Below, in pieces: positions 44,301 through 54,147 of a stretch of 64,000 nucleotides of DNA. The stretch is from Proales similis. Its lineage: Eukaryota > Rotifera > Eurotatoria > Ploima > Proalidae. A model generated the notes under the pieces. That model was not told the origin of the DNA and made no database searches. It saw nothing but the letters and a program-made list of their open reading frames with translations. How positions within the stretch are numbered: the stretch's first letter is position 1; every line of letters starts with the position of its first letter. The position numbers and the translations under genes are program-made. The stretch spans positions 1,488,001 to 1,552,000 of the forward strand of contig JAGVRJ010000005.1 in assembly GCA_019059635.1 (NCBI GenBank), in the 5' to 3' direction.

Positions 44301-46052
44301 GCTGTTGAATTCGTATGTGGCTGGCGCCTTGGCCACTGCATGTGATGCGAGAAATCGGTGCCCGTAGACGATCGCTTTGCAAACTTTTGCAAACACGTCG
44401 ATCTTCTGCCCTGAGAACATTTCCGGATTTGTCTTAAGTAGCTTCTCGTGTTTATCGAGCAAATAATCGAATATTTGTATGCTCGAGCCGTATTCGAATG
44501 CCAGATCGAAAAGACGATGGAAAAGACTGTTGAGGAAAGAAGCATGAGCGAGCTCGGTGCTCTCAACCAGGTCCCGACTTAGAGGCTCGCCCAACACGTC
44601 GCGTTTGCCCAGTTTAGAATTTGGACTCTTCTTTTCATTTTTGTCGTTGGTTGAAGGCATCACGTGATAACTTCGCGCAAGGCGCATTTCCTTGGTTGCA
44701 ACGTAGTCGTCAATGAGTAAATCGAGCGCTTCTTGATTCTCCATGTAAAGAGCATATTCGCATGGTGTCCATTTGTTGCCGACTGCTTTACTCAAATGCA
44801 CACACGGGACACGTTCATGGTCGCTGACCAGGGTCTTGAGCAAACGCATGTCGGCCAGATAAATTGCCCTGAAAGCGAGTTTGCTGTGTGCGAACGCGGA
44901 TACGAACGGCACCAAGTTGGCCTCTTCAAAGAATGGATCTTTTAGATAGATTTCTATTTTTGTGTTTTCAACCAGTTTTTGGCTGTTGACCGGCTGTTGA
45001 AGGCGCCGGCTGATTGCTTTCTGCTGCTTCAACTTCTTATCAGCTCGATCCTTTTCACTGGGACCAGCCACATTGTTTGTATTAACGGCCTCTTTTACAT
45101 TTTCATCCTTAGTTTTCCCTTCTCTACTCTTCTCTCGTTCCTTTAAGTGTTTCTTCTTTTCTCTATGCTCATTTTCTGATTTCTCTTTTGATTTGTTCAC
45201 TTCTGTTTTGATCTGTACGGCATGCGAGTCGGCTGACAACTCGGGATTATCGACGACCACAACCTTAATTCCTTTGTCTTGATCTCTTTTCGGTTTTTTC
45301 TTTGCTACCTCCTTCACTTCCGTGTCCTCCTCTTCTTGTTCGCTACTGCTTTTCTCGCTGCCGAAACTGCACACTATTCCGCCTTCTTCCAGTGCTTTCT
45401 TTAGAAGCTCGTTCACTCGGACCTTTTCTTCTTCGGGAAGTTGGTAATGGTTTCGCTCTTTTTTGAGGCTCACTGGCGTTATGACCGCGTGTGTATCGAG
45501 CCAGTCAACCATCCCAGGATCGTAGCGGTTGGGTATGTGCGGATCGTCTTCAAGCCATCGAATCTTGCACCTCATCGTATCTTCGTATATTGTGTGAAGC
45601 GTTTGACACAAAAAGAAGCCTCCGCTTTCATTGCGAACCGCTACGAATGAATGAGACTTGAAAAGCGCGAAGCGTTCCTTGGCCTGTTGCTTGGCGGCTT
45701 TCTCTGCTGGTGGTAAAGATGATCGTCTTTCATCGCGTGGTTTCGAAGTTGCAGGCTCCTTGGACGCTTCATCGTCGAAATCCTCGCTGAAAAGCGATGA
45801 GTTTTCGAAGGTGCTCAGATCGAGTCGATCCAGAGTGTGCCTAGTTCTCTTGCGCCTTCCAGCTGCCTCACTCTCGATTTTTGCAGTTGACCAGTAGCCT
45901 CCGTCCAAACCAGTGTATCGAGCTTGTTTTGATCGTTTTGAGGATTCTTGGCTTCCATTGAACTCGCTCGAATCGTCACCCTTGAGACGATCGGATGAAT
46001 TGTTCGAGTCCACAGACTCGTCAACTTCCATATGAGTTCCGTTGGCCGACAT
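41364..46052 (-). CDS. Large ankyrin-repeat protein, PME-5/tankyrase-like N-terminal architecture without PARP domain
   Basis: One uninterrupted 1562-residue frame. Residues 1-130 are acidic and basic disordered sequence with RRKRTR (likely nuclear). Residues about 135-200 form a small conserved module (FVAVRNESGGFFLCQTLHTI, MRCKIRWLEDD) that I associate with PME-5-type invertebrate PARPs. Residues 245-345 are a Lys/Glu-rich tract. From about 390 to 1500 run 20 or so ankyrin units (ITPVHCASINPNVKYLKTLL, RQPIHYAAVCEGPDPLEYLI, TPLHYACLAGRAMNVEALLY, TSLHLASAYGWYHCVSLLLE). In PME-5 a WGR, regulatory and ADP-ribosyl-transferase domain follow; here the protein ends GPLPEIFH with none. It may bind partners or poly(ADP-ribose) targets without catalysis, which is inference. 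Absence of introns over 4.7 kb is unusual in this window. Confidence 0.75.
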   Translation of the reverse strand: MSANGTHMEVDESVDSNNSSDRLKGDDSSEFNGSQESSKRSKQARYTGLDGGYWSTAKIESEAAGRRKRTRHTLDRLDLSTFENSSLFSEDFDDEASKEPATSKPRDERRSSLPPAEKAAKQQAKERFALFKSHSFVAVRNESGGFFLCQTLHTIYEDTMRCKIRWLEDDPHIPNRYDPGMVDWLDTHAVITPVSLKKERNHYQLPEEEKVRVNELLKKALEEGGIVCSFGSEKSSSEQEEEDTEVKEVAKKKPKRDQDKGIKVVVVDNPELSADSHAVQIKTEVNKSKEKSENEHREKKKHLKEREKSREGKTKDENVKEAVNTNNVAGPSEKDRADKKLKQQKAISRRLQQPVNSQKLVENTKIEIYLKDPFFEEANLVPFVSAFAHSKLAFRAIYLADMRLLKTLVSDHERVPCVHLSKAVGNKWTPCEYALYMENQEALDLLIDDYVATKEMRLARSYHVMPSTNDKNEKKSPNSKLGKRDVLGEPLSRDLVESTELAHASFLNSLFHRLFDLAFEYGSSIQIFDYLLDKHEKLLKTNPEMFSGQKIDVFAKVCKAIVYGHRFLASHAVAKAPATYEFNSVHCEMLRAEENDELECKLNARRCSQVSSANNRITPVHCASINPNVKYLKTLLSVTQDLEVKDERDRQPIHYAAVCEGPDPLEYLIGRVSAHTLDEAGNTPLHYACLAGRAMNVEALLYHARQKSSDQSISTVDSLNDHKFGLGGINRPNKAGKLPLHLSIARNHHDCVKLLCKYGCDLDYPLPNSMDRISPLMYACQLGRNKIVKVLIENNARIEVRDKNRRTAAMHASMCGHARALSYLLRMGANPNASDPGGNTSLHLASAYGWYHCVSLLLEAGANPLATNENKLTPFGAAFLKGHLGICDLLLKQSKVDVNQRVEQGRTLVMLCVWSQSWLTAVNLKQLEYLVLKVRADCRLVDANGQNALHYLASNTPNSEPSKAEQIKEQFEIRKKMTRILISAYCDPNQEDQAGETPLLKAVESKNYELAYYLCTEFDCQFSSKPSSDGKTILSLTASHLLRSDCAHFLSRCLQKSSQSEQMLETLVQLGQLRDQSNRTPFQIACETLRAGLESGDCKLEPHMIEFIGFLYEKCKCDPNQSSGASLFALMHNDAIGVVEELWKLSSHPDNARIDLKCRNENSDSLVVSALKSGQTRIAASLIELDPSILEEIASNPTESWVLLQTISYIGLDFLRKLIDTAVKSQKMKSLERVFACPHPVHGSNFLHLIAASHLSRKELDSIKSCIDSAFSSGPELFSNLIQQSDQKKQTPIHVCLSSVVSKVDNLCFLLDLCGPARQTVLETRDKLGRGALHLLFESARFMDLESQFLQPNAAQFLFHLQSAQDLKMADPVCKLSLLIKLMDKSQIDIHDLFGFTPLHYAAIDGASVCASMLIAHGADISSSNLIRNTPLSSAIFFKRSTCLSLWIESEAAKECLRRTHNLISEPFAERMSGKEHEDLISTIQEQVPLFELILKNGWSNVAYFIVDNLTAYHLTLSNALEAMSKSNNSEMAAQVLLTAREPVDLIKTTSDTNGPLPEIFH

Positions 46053-47709
46053 GATCGTTTGTTTCGACTGGCCTTCTAGAAGTCCAAATCAATCATTTGA
46101 TTAGAGCCTAGGATACTTAAATGTCATCAATTCTGAAAATTATGGATCAAGTTACTTATTGTAGAGTGAAGTTTGTTTCTTCTTCTGAGATAGAGCTCGC
46201 CCTTGACATTCCCAGGCCATCCACGTTTTTCTTATTATGAATAATTATTTTGCTATCGCGAATAATTTAAAGGAGGAGTGATATAGGGGGACTATCAATT
46301 GACTTTGGTCTTTGAACCAGAAATCATTTCTCTCCCTTACTCCTGCCACAATAACTAGAGACAGAAAGCAAGAGATTGGAAGACATCGCGTTGTAAGCCA
46401 ATCAGTTCTCATATATGATATAAACTTGCATCAAAGACTCACCACTTAGAGAAGCTTAATGAGTTTTAAGTTAAATTAAGCTAAATGAACATAATTAAAC
46501 TGGCTTATCTCCTCTCTTCTTGGGATCTAGCAACTATTGCAGGAGAGGGCCGACGATAGTGGTCAGTATTCGACAAACGAATCGATCCACCTTATCTCCC
46601 AAATCTAGGCAGAGAGTTTTAAAAAACGAACTGGTGATTAAGAAATAAAACAAACCTACCATCAGTTCAGCGCCCAATACCAATAGTGTCACATTCATGG
46701 AAGAATGCTCGTTAAGCTAAGACAGTGCCAAGATTCGACCGGCTTCCAGTTTCGCAGTTTTTAAAGGTTTGTGAAACAAAAATCGCAGGATTTGGTGGTA
46801 CTTGAACCATGTTTTGGACATATTCCTCGATGTAAAAGATAATGTGTGAAATAGTTTGCATGGTTTCGACTTGAGAGATTAGTAGTTATCAAAATTGGAT
46901 GCCATCATTTGTGGCCGATAACCCAAAAGTATTAGATGGAAAAAATCAAATTTTTCTATTCTTGATCTATGAAATAGAAGGATTATTTTGGGCAACAAAG
47001 TTCTTCCATGACGGAATGGACTGCCAGACGCGGCCAAAAAAGCGAACAGCCTCTATTTTTTCAAAAAAGAATACAATTGCGATTCTGCCAATCGACAGAG
47101 GTTGAAGTGATATACCTCGGCTGCCTAATCAGATTCTGCGATCAAGCGTTTCTAGTGACATCTTTATGAGATCACTGAATTTAAAATACTGGAAAAAAAT
47201 TCAGATGCTTTGATTTGGAGCTCTAGCATCGAGTTTAACAAATCTTAATTCCTCAGACACGGTTTCTTTTTTATTTTTTGATATGCTAAATAAAAAAGTT
47301 GAAGCTACGAATCCTTAAGTCCAGAGTAGCTCAAAAAATCTTAAGTTAACAATTCTATCTTAACCAACGGCTAAGCCTAGCAGAGGCTTAATCGTAAACT
47401 AATTGACCTGCTCGCTTCTTTATTTTAATTATCGAGGGCGTGGAAGTGAGGCTCGAAGGCAGACCATCTTTTATTTATTTTATATGACTAGATTTATACA
47501 GTTCTTTACTAGCGATACGAAAACTTCGATAAAAATATTAGGAATATGATAGTAGAGATTGATGACCGTTGGTTAGATTTCGTTGAGCTTTTGATTAAGC
47601 TGAAGACTTAGATCGACAACTTTTCGCAATTTTCCAAACAAATAGCACATTTCTGGTCCAAATCGCAACTTTTTTCATAATTACATTTCAGCCTCAATAG
47701 AAATTAATT
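46053..47709. other. Intergenic, no gene recognised
   Basis: About 1.66 kb between two minus-strand genes, A/T-rich. It must hold the promoter of the large ankyrin gene. A 68-codon frame at 46899-47105 (+) has no family resemblance and no splice context. I see no repeat family or RNA gene. Confidence 0.5.
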
Positions 47710-48380
47710 TTAAAGTCCACTCACTAGTTCGTCCACATCGACATCTTTCATTAACGAGCTGAGCTTTTCGAGTTTAGCTGCTTCTTCTTCAATTTCTATA
47801 AGCTCTCGTTTTACACACTTCAAAAGTTGCGCAGCATTTCTGTATAAAGCAGCGGTTAAGGGATCAAATGAGCCTCAAGATCTTAAGCTTTTACTTGTGA
47901 TGCTCAGCACTTAAAAAGATGTGATCAAACAAATTTTGGTTCTCTATTTCACTTTTCAACAGATCTCTCATCGAGCTGAGCCCTTTGAGGGATTCATTCA
48001 TTTGATTTATCTCTGATAGGTATTGCTCAACATCCTGCGATACCGATGCCTCTAATATTTGTTCTGAGGCAGTCCATTGTTGTTGGTCTCTCTCTCGCTT
48101 AACCTACAGCAACAGCTATCTCTTAATTACCTAATTCTTTTGACACTGGCTTCATGCTACCTTTAAAAGCTGCTCAATCTCCTGCTGAACTTTGACAAGC
48201 CTTACTGCCAGACCCTTCGACTCCCCATTCAAATGGATCGGCTGTTTTTCACAAGATTTAACTCATTTAATTACAAAGGCAAAAGTTGTTTTCCTCTTCA
48301 ATTACCTCAAAACAGAAAGATTCGGTCGATTGGATGAGAAATTGCAGAGGAGCATTTGAATTAGGACCCGGACAGCTCAT
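47710..48380 (-). CDS. Small coiled-coil protein, unknown
   Basis: Not recognised. Four exons (minus): 48380-48306, 48241-48161, 48064-47895, 47839-47710, giving 151 residues with consistent phase. The start MSCPGPNSNAPLQFLIQSTE is followed by heptad-like helices (LAVRLVKVQQEIEQLLK, SEINQMNESLKGLSSMRDLL, CVKRELIEIEEEAAKLEKLS) and an acidic end DVDVDELVSGL. Size and helical make-up resemble small subunits of Mediator, kinetochore or BLOC-type complexes, but no signature decides between them. The third exon's acceptor (CTGCCTCAG at 48065) was chosen because the more obvious upstream acceptor (48105) leads to a stop. A GTGAGT after DEL could hide another 3' exon. Confidence 0.55.
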
Positions 48381-48843
48381 TTTCAATCCTTAATATTTAT
48401 GAAAAAGGTTATCGTAATTTCCGCTGCTAGTATTACGAGTGTTATTATCTAAAGATTTTTGCTGTCAATAATCGAATCTAAAATTACTTGTCAAAAGTTT
48501 AAATTAGCGACGAATTGAACAAACATGGATGCTGGTTCGTTAGCCTTGAGACCACTGTGTATTGAAAATAGGAGGAAATTATAAAAACGCTGCTTTTTTT
48601 ATTACACAGATGCTTCAACGTCGATTTTGTTCTTAGTTTGTATGCAGAGCAAATACAGTCTTTTCTATGAAAAATGAATGAGGAAAAATAGAGAGAAACA
48701 CGATGGATCGGATGAAGAATAGAAGCATAGGCTATTCTGCATTAGCAAAGTCTGCATTCATTTCAAATGAAACGGACCGAAACGTGTGATCTTGTAAAGA
48801 GAATGTAGATCATGAGTGGCTGGTTGTTGAGCAGACGAGTCTA
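48381..48843. other. Intergenic, upstream of the coiled-coil gene and downstream of TFIIA
   Basis: 463 bp. TTTATT near 48598 reads AATAAA on the minus strand and probably ends the TFIIA transcript. Nothing else was recognised. Confidence 0.5.
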
Positions 48844-49554
48844 TCACCATTCGGCATCTCCACTAGCCTTGCTGAACAGATAATCCTTGCCATTTATGTT
48901 CATTATGCCTTCTTTGAGATGAAACTTCCATTTTGTTTTGATTCGGGTAATTTTATCGTACTGGCAGACGATCACATTTTCAGTGTCAAACAAGTCACTG
49001 GCCGAGCCGGGTGATCCTGGTTCGGTAAGATCGTCGCCCGAGTTGAGTGGATCAGGGTCTTCTTTGCCTTCGTACTCGCTGCTATCATCGTTATTGCCTT
49101 TTATGCCCAGGTCATCATTGTCGTCATCATCGTTTGCTCCAACGCCCAGAACATCGTCATCGTCATCTTCTGAGCTAGTTCCGTCAATGCCACCGTCTAG
49201 CTGAGCCCCACCTAGGCTAGTTTTCTTCTGATTAGACGAACCGGCCATGGCTATTGGATGCTGCAGAGCCTGAAGCGCGGCCTTTGTTGGATCGTACTTG
49301 CTTTGTTGTTGTCTCATGTCGATTTGACTGCGATCGCTTGAGAAACGGGCGATCGGTTCCATTGAATCATCGTGTGTCTGCAGCGCCCGTGATGCATTCA
49401 ATTTTGCCTCCCACATTTGTTTCAACTCTTGTAAAAGCTGTTCGTCATAGCCATCGTCTAGGAATGCTTCGCGCACGTTCGACAATACTTCATCGATTAC
49501 AGTCTGATAGATCTTCTTGACCGAATTGTCACCGGTGACTGCTGATGCGGACAT
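48844..49554 (-). CDS. GTF2A1: Transcription initiation factor IIA alpha/beta (large) subunit
   Basis: TFIIA stabilises TBP on promoter DNA; the large precursor is cleaved by taspase into alpha and beta. Single exon, 236 residues. The N-terminal four-helix-bundle part reads KKIYQTVIDEVLSNVREAFL, then DDGYDEQLLQELKQMWEAKL. The acidic centre has DGGIDGTSSEDDDDD, which resembles the conserved QVDGxGDTSS-type taspase cleavage region. The C-terminal beta-barrel part is DLFDTENVIVCQYDKITRIK, then KWKFHLKEGIMNINGKDYLF and SKASGDAEW. The long Gln-rich linker of vertebrates (376 residues in human) is almost missing. CFAP206 lies divergently upstream. Confidence 0.95.
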   Translation of the reverse strand: MSASAVTGDNSVKKIYQTVIDEVLSNVREAFLDDGYDEQLLQELKQMWEAKLNASRALQTHDDSMEPIARFSSDRSQIDMRQQQSKYDPTKAALQALQHPIAMAGSSNQKKTSLGGAQLDGGIDGTSSEDDDDDVLGVGANDDDDNDDLGIKGNNDDSSEYEGKEDPDPLNSGDDLTEPGSPGSASDLFDTENVIVCQYDKITRIKTKWKFHLKEGIMNINGKDYLFSKASGDAEW

Positions 49555-50042
49555 TGTTTAAAAACTTTGATACTCTTTTCTAATTTTATTCAGCGTCGAC
49601 TAGTTTTCTTTGTGACCTGTTTCACAAAGATGCCAGTTTGGATCAAATTTTTTTCTTATTTATATGCCCGACGCGCTGGATGAATTCACTTTGGTTTTAA
49701 TCACCACTCGCCTATTCAAACACTCTGCATTAGTAGATTGCATTAGTAGACAGTATTACAGTTCATTTTGTCCGCTTTTTCAATTTGCCATTTCTGCTGT
49801 TTCGATTGAATCCGAAATGCTGCAAAAATATCAATCGTCATCGAAACCTAAACCATCCAAATTAGAATGTTTTTGAATATTTAGTTATCTCTGCTCATGC
49901 CTGAATATATTGACTTGACGCTCATGCCATGCATGTTGCCATGGCAACGAATATGTTTGCTCGTATTCGATCAGAGTCAAAACCGCTAGCTTAAATTCAA
50001 GCGAGCGAACAAGCAAGCTGTCTTAACAAAAATAAGGAAATA
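49555..50042. promoter_or_regulatory. Divergent promoter region, TFIIA and CFAP206
   Basis: 488 bp between divergent starts. The near-perfect inverted sequence GTTGCCATGGCAAC at 49934-49947 matches the consensus RFX/X-box (GTTGCCATGGCAAC) about 100 bp before the CFAP206 ATG. X-boxes bind RFX factors that switch on ciliary genes. A 70-codon frame at 49664-49876 was not accepted. Confidence 0.6.
49934..49947. promoter_or_regulatory. X-box (RFX binding site)
   Basis: GTTGCCATGGCAAC is a perfect 14-base palindromic X-box, the binding site of RFX factors that drive ciliary genes. It lies 95-110 bp upstream of the CFAP206 start codon, the normal distance for such sites. The match is exact, and the gene it precedes is ciliary, which makes function likely. 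Confidence 0.8.
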
Positions 50043-52690
50043 ATGTCGCGCAATCAAGCCGAAGCGGTCATAAAGAACATCATTCGGGATATCGTTCAGG
50101 AGTGCTCGGTTAGAGGTCAGGCGGTCTCCGAGACTCTTGTTGCTTTCACAGTGCGTTTATGACCTTCGACAATGTTTCAAATGCTCTTTTCATTCCATCC
50201 ATTTGTGCAGGTAAAAGCTGTGGTTCTGGATCCAAACAACCAGTTCAACGTCGACCGACAGCTGAACAAAGATGACGTTCAAAAGCTTATCAAGGTAAGT
50301 TACCGCCGTTTTCTCGCCGATCCATTCATATCTGAGGGGAATTGCATTTGAATCAGCTGTGTGTTGACCGTTTGCTTGATGTTCGTTCACCATCACTCGA
50401 TACAATCAAGATGCAAGTATACTTTGATATGAACTACACCTCTCGAGGTAGCTGCCCAAAATCGTGAATTTTGAACGAGCCATGTAACTGCATCAAGAAT
50501 TTAAAATTAAGACGAGTTTCTTGACGAACATCGACGCGTGCTCGAGTCCCGTCTTCAGCCGGTGATTAGAGAGATAACCGATTCGAGGGCCAAAAGTAAA
50601 GAGGACCTGGAGGCGTTGTACAGAAAAATAGTTTCTGCGATTTTGCTCCGCTCTGGCCTTGGAAGCCCCACGGACATATCAGTGGTTCGTGAGACTACAG
50701 GTAAATGAAATTTTGCTCTTTATAGCTTAGGGCACAAGATCAATAAAGTGGATCATGCAAAGCGGCCTTGCAGAGCGTGTTTCCTCCTTTAGAACTGGGC
50801 AGCTTCATTCAAATGAGCAAACGTGACAAAGAGCGTCAAATGTACGAGCTTGCACAGATCGTCACGGGCATAAGACTGTTCAATAAAGAAACTGGAAAGG
50901 GCGGTCAAGGAATTGACGACCGTAAACAACTTTCAAATAAAGCAAACTTGATGAAATATTTGAATTTTTGAATCAAGTTCCGGCCATCTTGAATCAGGCA
51001 ATACCTGCTGCAACCCAGGAGTTGGACAGAGCGGTAGAGAGGACGCTGAGCTTCGCATACAAGTACACTGGTAGTTAATGCGACAAATAAGCAAACTCTG
51101 ATCAAGTCTAAAGAATTTTGGTTAAGCGATTCTGGAAAAGCATGAAGGCGAACAAGTCGGGAAATATCCACGAAAGCTGGTTATCGACTCATTGGTCAAC
51201 ACTCGGCAGCATGAAGTCTGCTTGCGCACACTCTTGAACGACATGATAAATTGCGCCAAAACGGTCGAGAGACTTAAAGCAGAACTGGGCAATCAGCTTG
51301 ACAGGCTTCGAAGCAGCATTCAGTCGAAACAGGCAGTTCCGACCACTCAGGTTTATGTAAGATCCCTAAAATTATTTAAGTAGCTTGATCGAAGTGCGAA
51401 TCGCGCTTTTTTCAAAAGCCTTCCTTCATTCAACTAGCTTTGATCTGGATCGGCTTTCAGGACGAGCTGGTAATTACCAGTGTGCTGAGCAATATTCTCT
51501 ACAATCTGGAGCAGTTCACATTGGTAAGCCAAGATTTTAGAAGCCTTCAATCTATTTCAGTGTTAACTATTGTTACGGCTAAAATCAAGAATCATCAGCA
51601 AATTTTTACAGAAGAGACGCTCAGTCCTTTGCTGGCGGGCGCGACAGTATCGACGGACGAAGAACGACTAAAACGATTTGACAATGAAAGAATCGATCCG
51701 AACGAATTTCCCGACCTCGAATGGCTATTTCCCGACAACACAATCAACTTCGACAAGCTGATCATTTCGTTCAAAGGCTTTTGTGCTTACTCGCTCAGCG
51801 CCGATAATTTCATTCTTTACCCGTCCAATGTAAACATCGGCATTCTTCAGCACAACAACAACTTTTACGCTTTCTCGTCACGAAAAGCTGCCAAGCAGTT
51901 TGCAAGCAACATCCAAAAGTAAGAGAGAAGCTCGCCATCAAGCCACCATGTAACCGATCAACTAAAACTTTGCTTAAGCTGCCTGAACAAGATTGTTCAC
52001 ACGGCCAAATGCAATCCGGAGCTCATTCAGCTTCTTGAGATGCACAATCAATTCAAAACCATTCCTCACTACGGCGAGGTAAAACGAATGAAGCGATCAA
52101 TCATTCTCAATTATCTTGTTAAAACAAATTGTTTCTTTTTCTCGTTCTAATAGACAAAGCTCATTCAAAAGCCCATCATCAAAACTGACATGGGAACCCA
52201 AACAGACACTCATCTACTTGAGTACAACATAGTGAAAAGCTACGAGTGGAACGAGTGGGAGCTAAGGCGCAAGGCAATCAAATTGGTGAGCATCGTCGGC
52301 TACTTTCAAATCTTTTCGTGCATTCGCAATTTTATCTCTACACGTCAAATAGACCAATTTGCGTCAAAAGCTTACACACGCAGTTCAAACAGATTTCAGC
52401 AATTTCAGACGCGAGAACGTGACCCAGACCTGGCTGCCCAAGTGCGTAATCGTTTCTCTGATTTTTCTGTTTCGTACCCGTGCGTACGCGTTCTGTCGAC
52501 AAATGAATTAACATTTCTCTCTATTCGCAGGGATCAATTTTCTCAAACGAAAAAGGACAATTACACCAATGTGCCAAAGCCGAGCGTTTATTTGGCAGGC
52601 CTGCGGGGGCTCGATCGTGAACTGGATGGCTCGTTTAAACCGACTCAAATGCAGAAAATTGATTTAACCCTCGACGTTGATCAGAGTTAG
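50043..52690 (+). CDS. CFAP206: Cilia- and flagella-associated protein 206
   Basis: CFAP206 (FAP206) docks radial spoke 3 and dynein c on axonemal microtubules in motile cilia and sperm. Exons: 50043-50150, 50211-50294, 50357-50447, 50512-50700, 50763-50921, 50978-51070, 51127-51356, 51419-51523, 51590-51918, 51979-52078, 52154-52285, 52353-52441, 52531-52690. The product is 622 residues, the length I recall for the human protein. Conserved blocks include NQAEAVIKNIIRDIVQECS, PSLDTIKMQVYFDMNYTSR, LLRSGLGSPTDI, KDKERQMYELAQIVTGIRLF, LEWLFPDNTINFDKL, FKGFCAYSLSADNF, KSYEWNEWELRRKAIKL, NLRQKLTHAVQTD and YLAGLRG. The intron at 51524-51589 is 66 nt, a multiple of three without stops. AATAAA at 52754 ends the gene, and a perfect X-box precedes it. 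Confidence 0.96.
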
Positions 52691-54147
52691 CTCGGGTCAC
52701 TGTTGTGGCGTAAAGCTAGCGCCTCGGCAGCAGCGGCACCAATCTGTCATTTAAATAAAGAGAATTTCGAATTTTACTATATTGGGTTACCGTTCGAGTT
52801 CGAGGTATTTGGAAACGTCAGCTCCATGCTCAATAGAAATTAAAAGGCTTATCTGGGTATTCACTTTTCAATTTCATTGATTTGATTGATTATTTAAGAA
52901 TTGTCATGGCCCATTTGAGTGCTTGTCTTTGAGATTTGCGCAATCTGCAGCACGCGGGTATTTAACGTCAAACGCTTCCGAATTATTCGCATTGCATTGA
53001 AGTCTCTATTCACTTTGCAAGAGCCAATTCGGACTTGTCGTGTTTGCTCGCTTGGCGATGAGTAGACAAAGCACTTGTGGCTTCCCCTTCCAAATTGTGA
53101 GTTACGCCTGTTTTCGGACGAGACGCATCGTTTAAGATGCAATTACGCAATCGAGATATTCTGCTCTCTAATTGTGCGAGTAAACACGGCCGAGTGATAA
53201 ATTGCAACGTTCAGACGAGCCCAAGTGTTGATTAGAACGTTCAGAAACGGACTTTGTTCCAATCGAAAGGCTCTTTCGTAATGGCTAGAGATTTGCCAGC
53301 GTGTGATGTGCTTAGCTAAATGAATTATTGAAAAGAAGAGCCTTTTGAAATCGTGCTTTACTAGATCTGCCTATGCCTTTTCTGCTCCTAATTTATATGC
53401 GCGAAACAATCTGAGCTAGCCGGCTATGGATCTATTGAGTTGAATCGACTATTCATTATGAGGCCAGTGCGAGGTGCCACTCTTGAATGGGCATCGCCAG
53501 GCACGATTCTACGCCTCGCCGGAGCTTGAATCGGATCTTTGTGCTTGTTGCACTTGTAATGGGTATTATAGCTCTTATTACTCAACACCGGTAACGCCAC
53601 ATGCCACTATTGGGCTCGTGCCATGTAGCATTAAGCCTAGCCGATATTAGTCCGATTGATTATTGCGTGTGGCACTTAGCGCCAGTGGATTTGTTTTGCG
53701 AGCCTCGCTTTGCTCTGCTCAGGATCATCTGGATTGGAATGAAAAAAAATAAAATAAAATAAATATTGTATGCTCGTGGGTGGGGTAAATATGCAATGGC
53801 CAAGTGTCTCCGGAGATAGGAAATTATCGATTCAACCACGGTGCGGTGCATGAGCTCCTGAGAGGGGCGTCAAAGTGCGTGAATGAATTTGAAATCACTT
53901 GGGCGCCACCAACACGGCCCGCATCGTCTTCTTCATCAAGTTTCTAAATGAATGTTCCGCTGTGTAGATATTGGAGTCAAGTGGCACATGATAATGAAGA
54001 AAAACAATGGCGAGCAGCGTTCAACTTAGCATGCAGCTCGCGTGAGAGCAAAATAGTAGAAGCAGCATCAAGTGCATCAATAGCGGCGTAAGTGCTTCCC
54101 CTAGTAAGCCAGCGAGTGGGCTTTAAGGATAGCAAGAGGAAGCCTAG
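52691..54147. other. Intergenic, CFAP206 3' flank and GPCR promoter
   Basis: About 1.46 kb. AATAAA at 52754-52759 lies 64 nt past the CFAP206 stop. The remainder has only short frames (52894-53207 and 53660-53851, both minus) judged non-coding. A short run of AAAAT units is near 53747-53765. The region probably carries the receptor gene's promoter and 5' leader. Confidence 0.5.
52754..52759 (+). terminator. Poly(A) signal, CFAP206
   Basis: AATAAA just downstream of the CFAP206 stop, on the same strand. Confidence 0.6.

Noticed and set aside
46899-47105. 68-codon frame (+) between the ankyrin gene and the coiled-coil gene
   Set aside because: Isolated, with no homology and no splice partners.
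51536-51589. Alternative acceptor TTTCAG inside the CFAP206 3n intron
   Set aside because: It would shift the frame or add residues absent from the family; the acceptor at 51589 keeps alignment.
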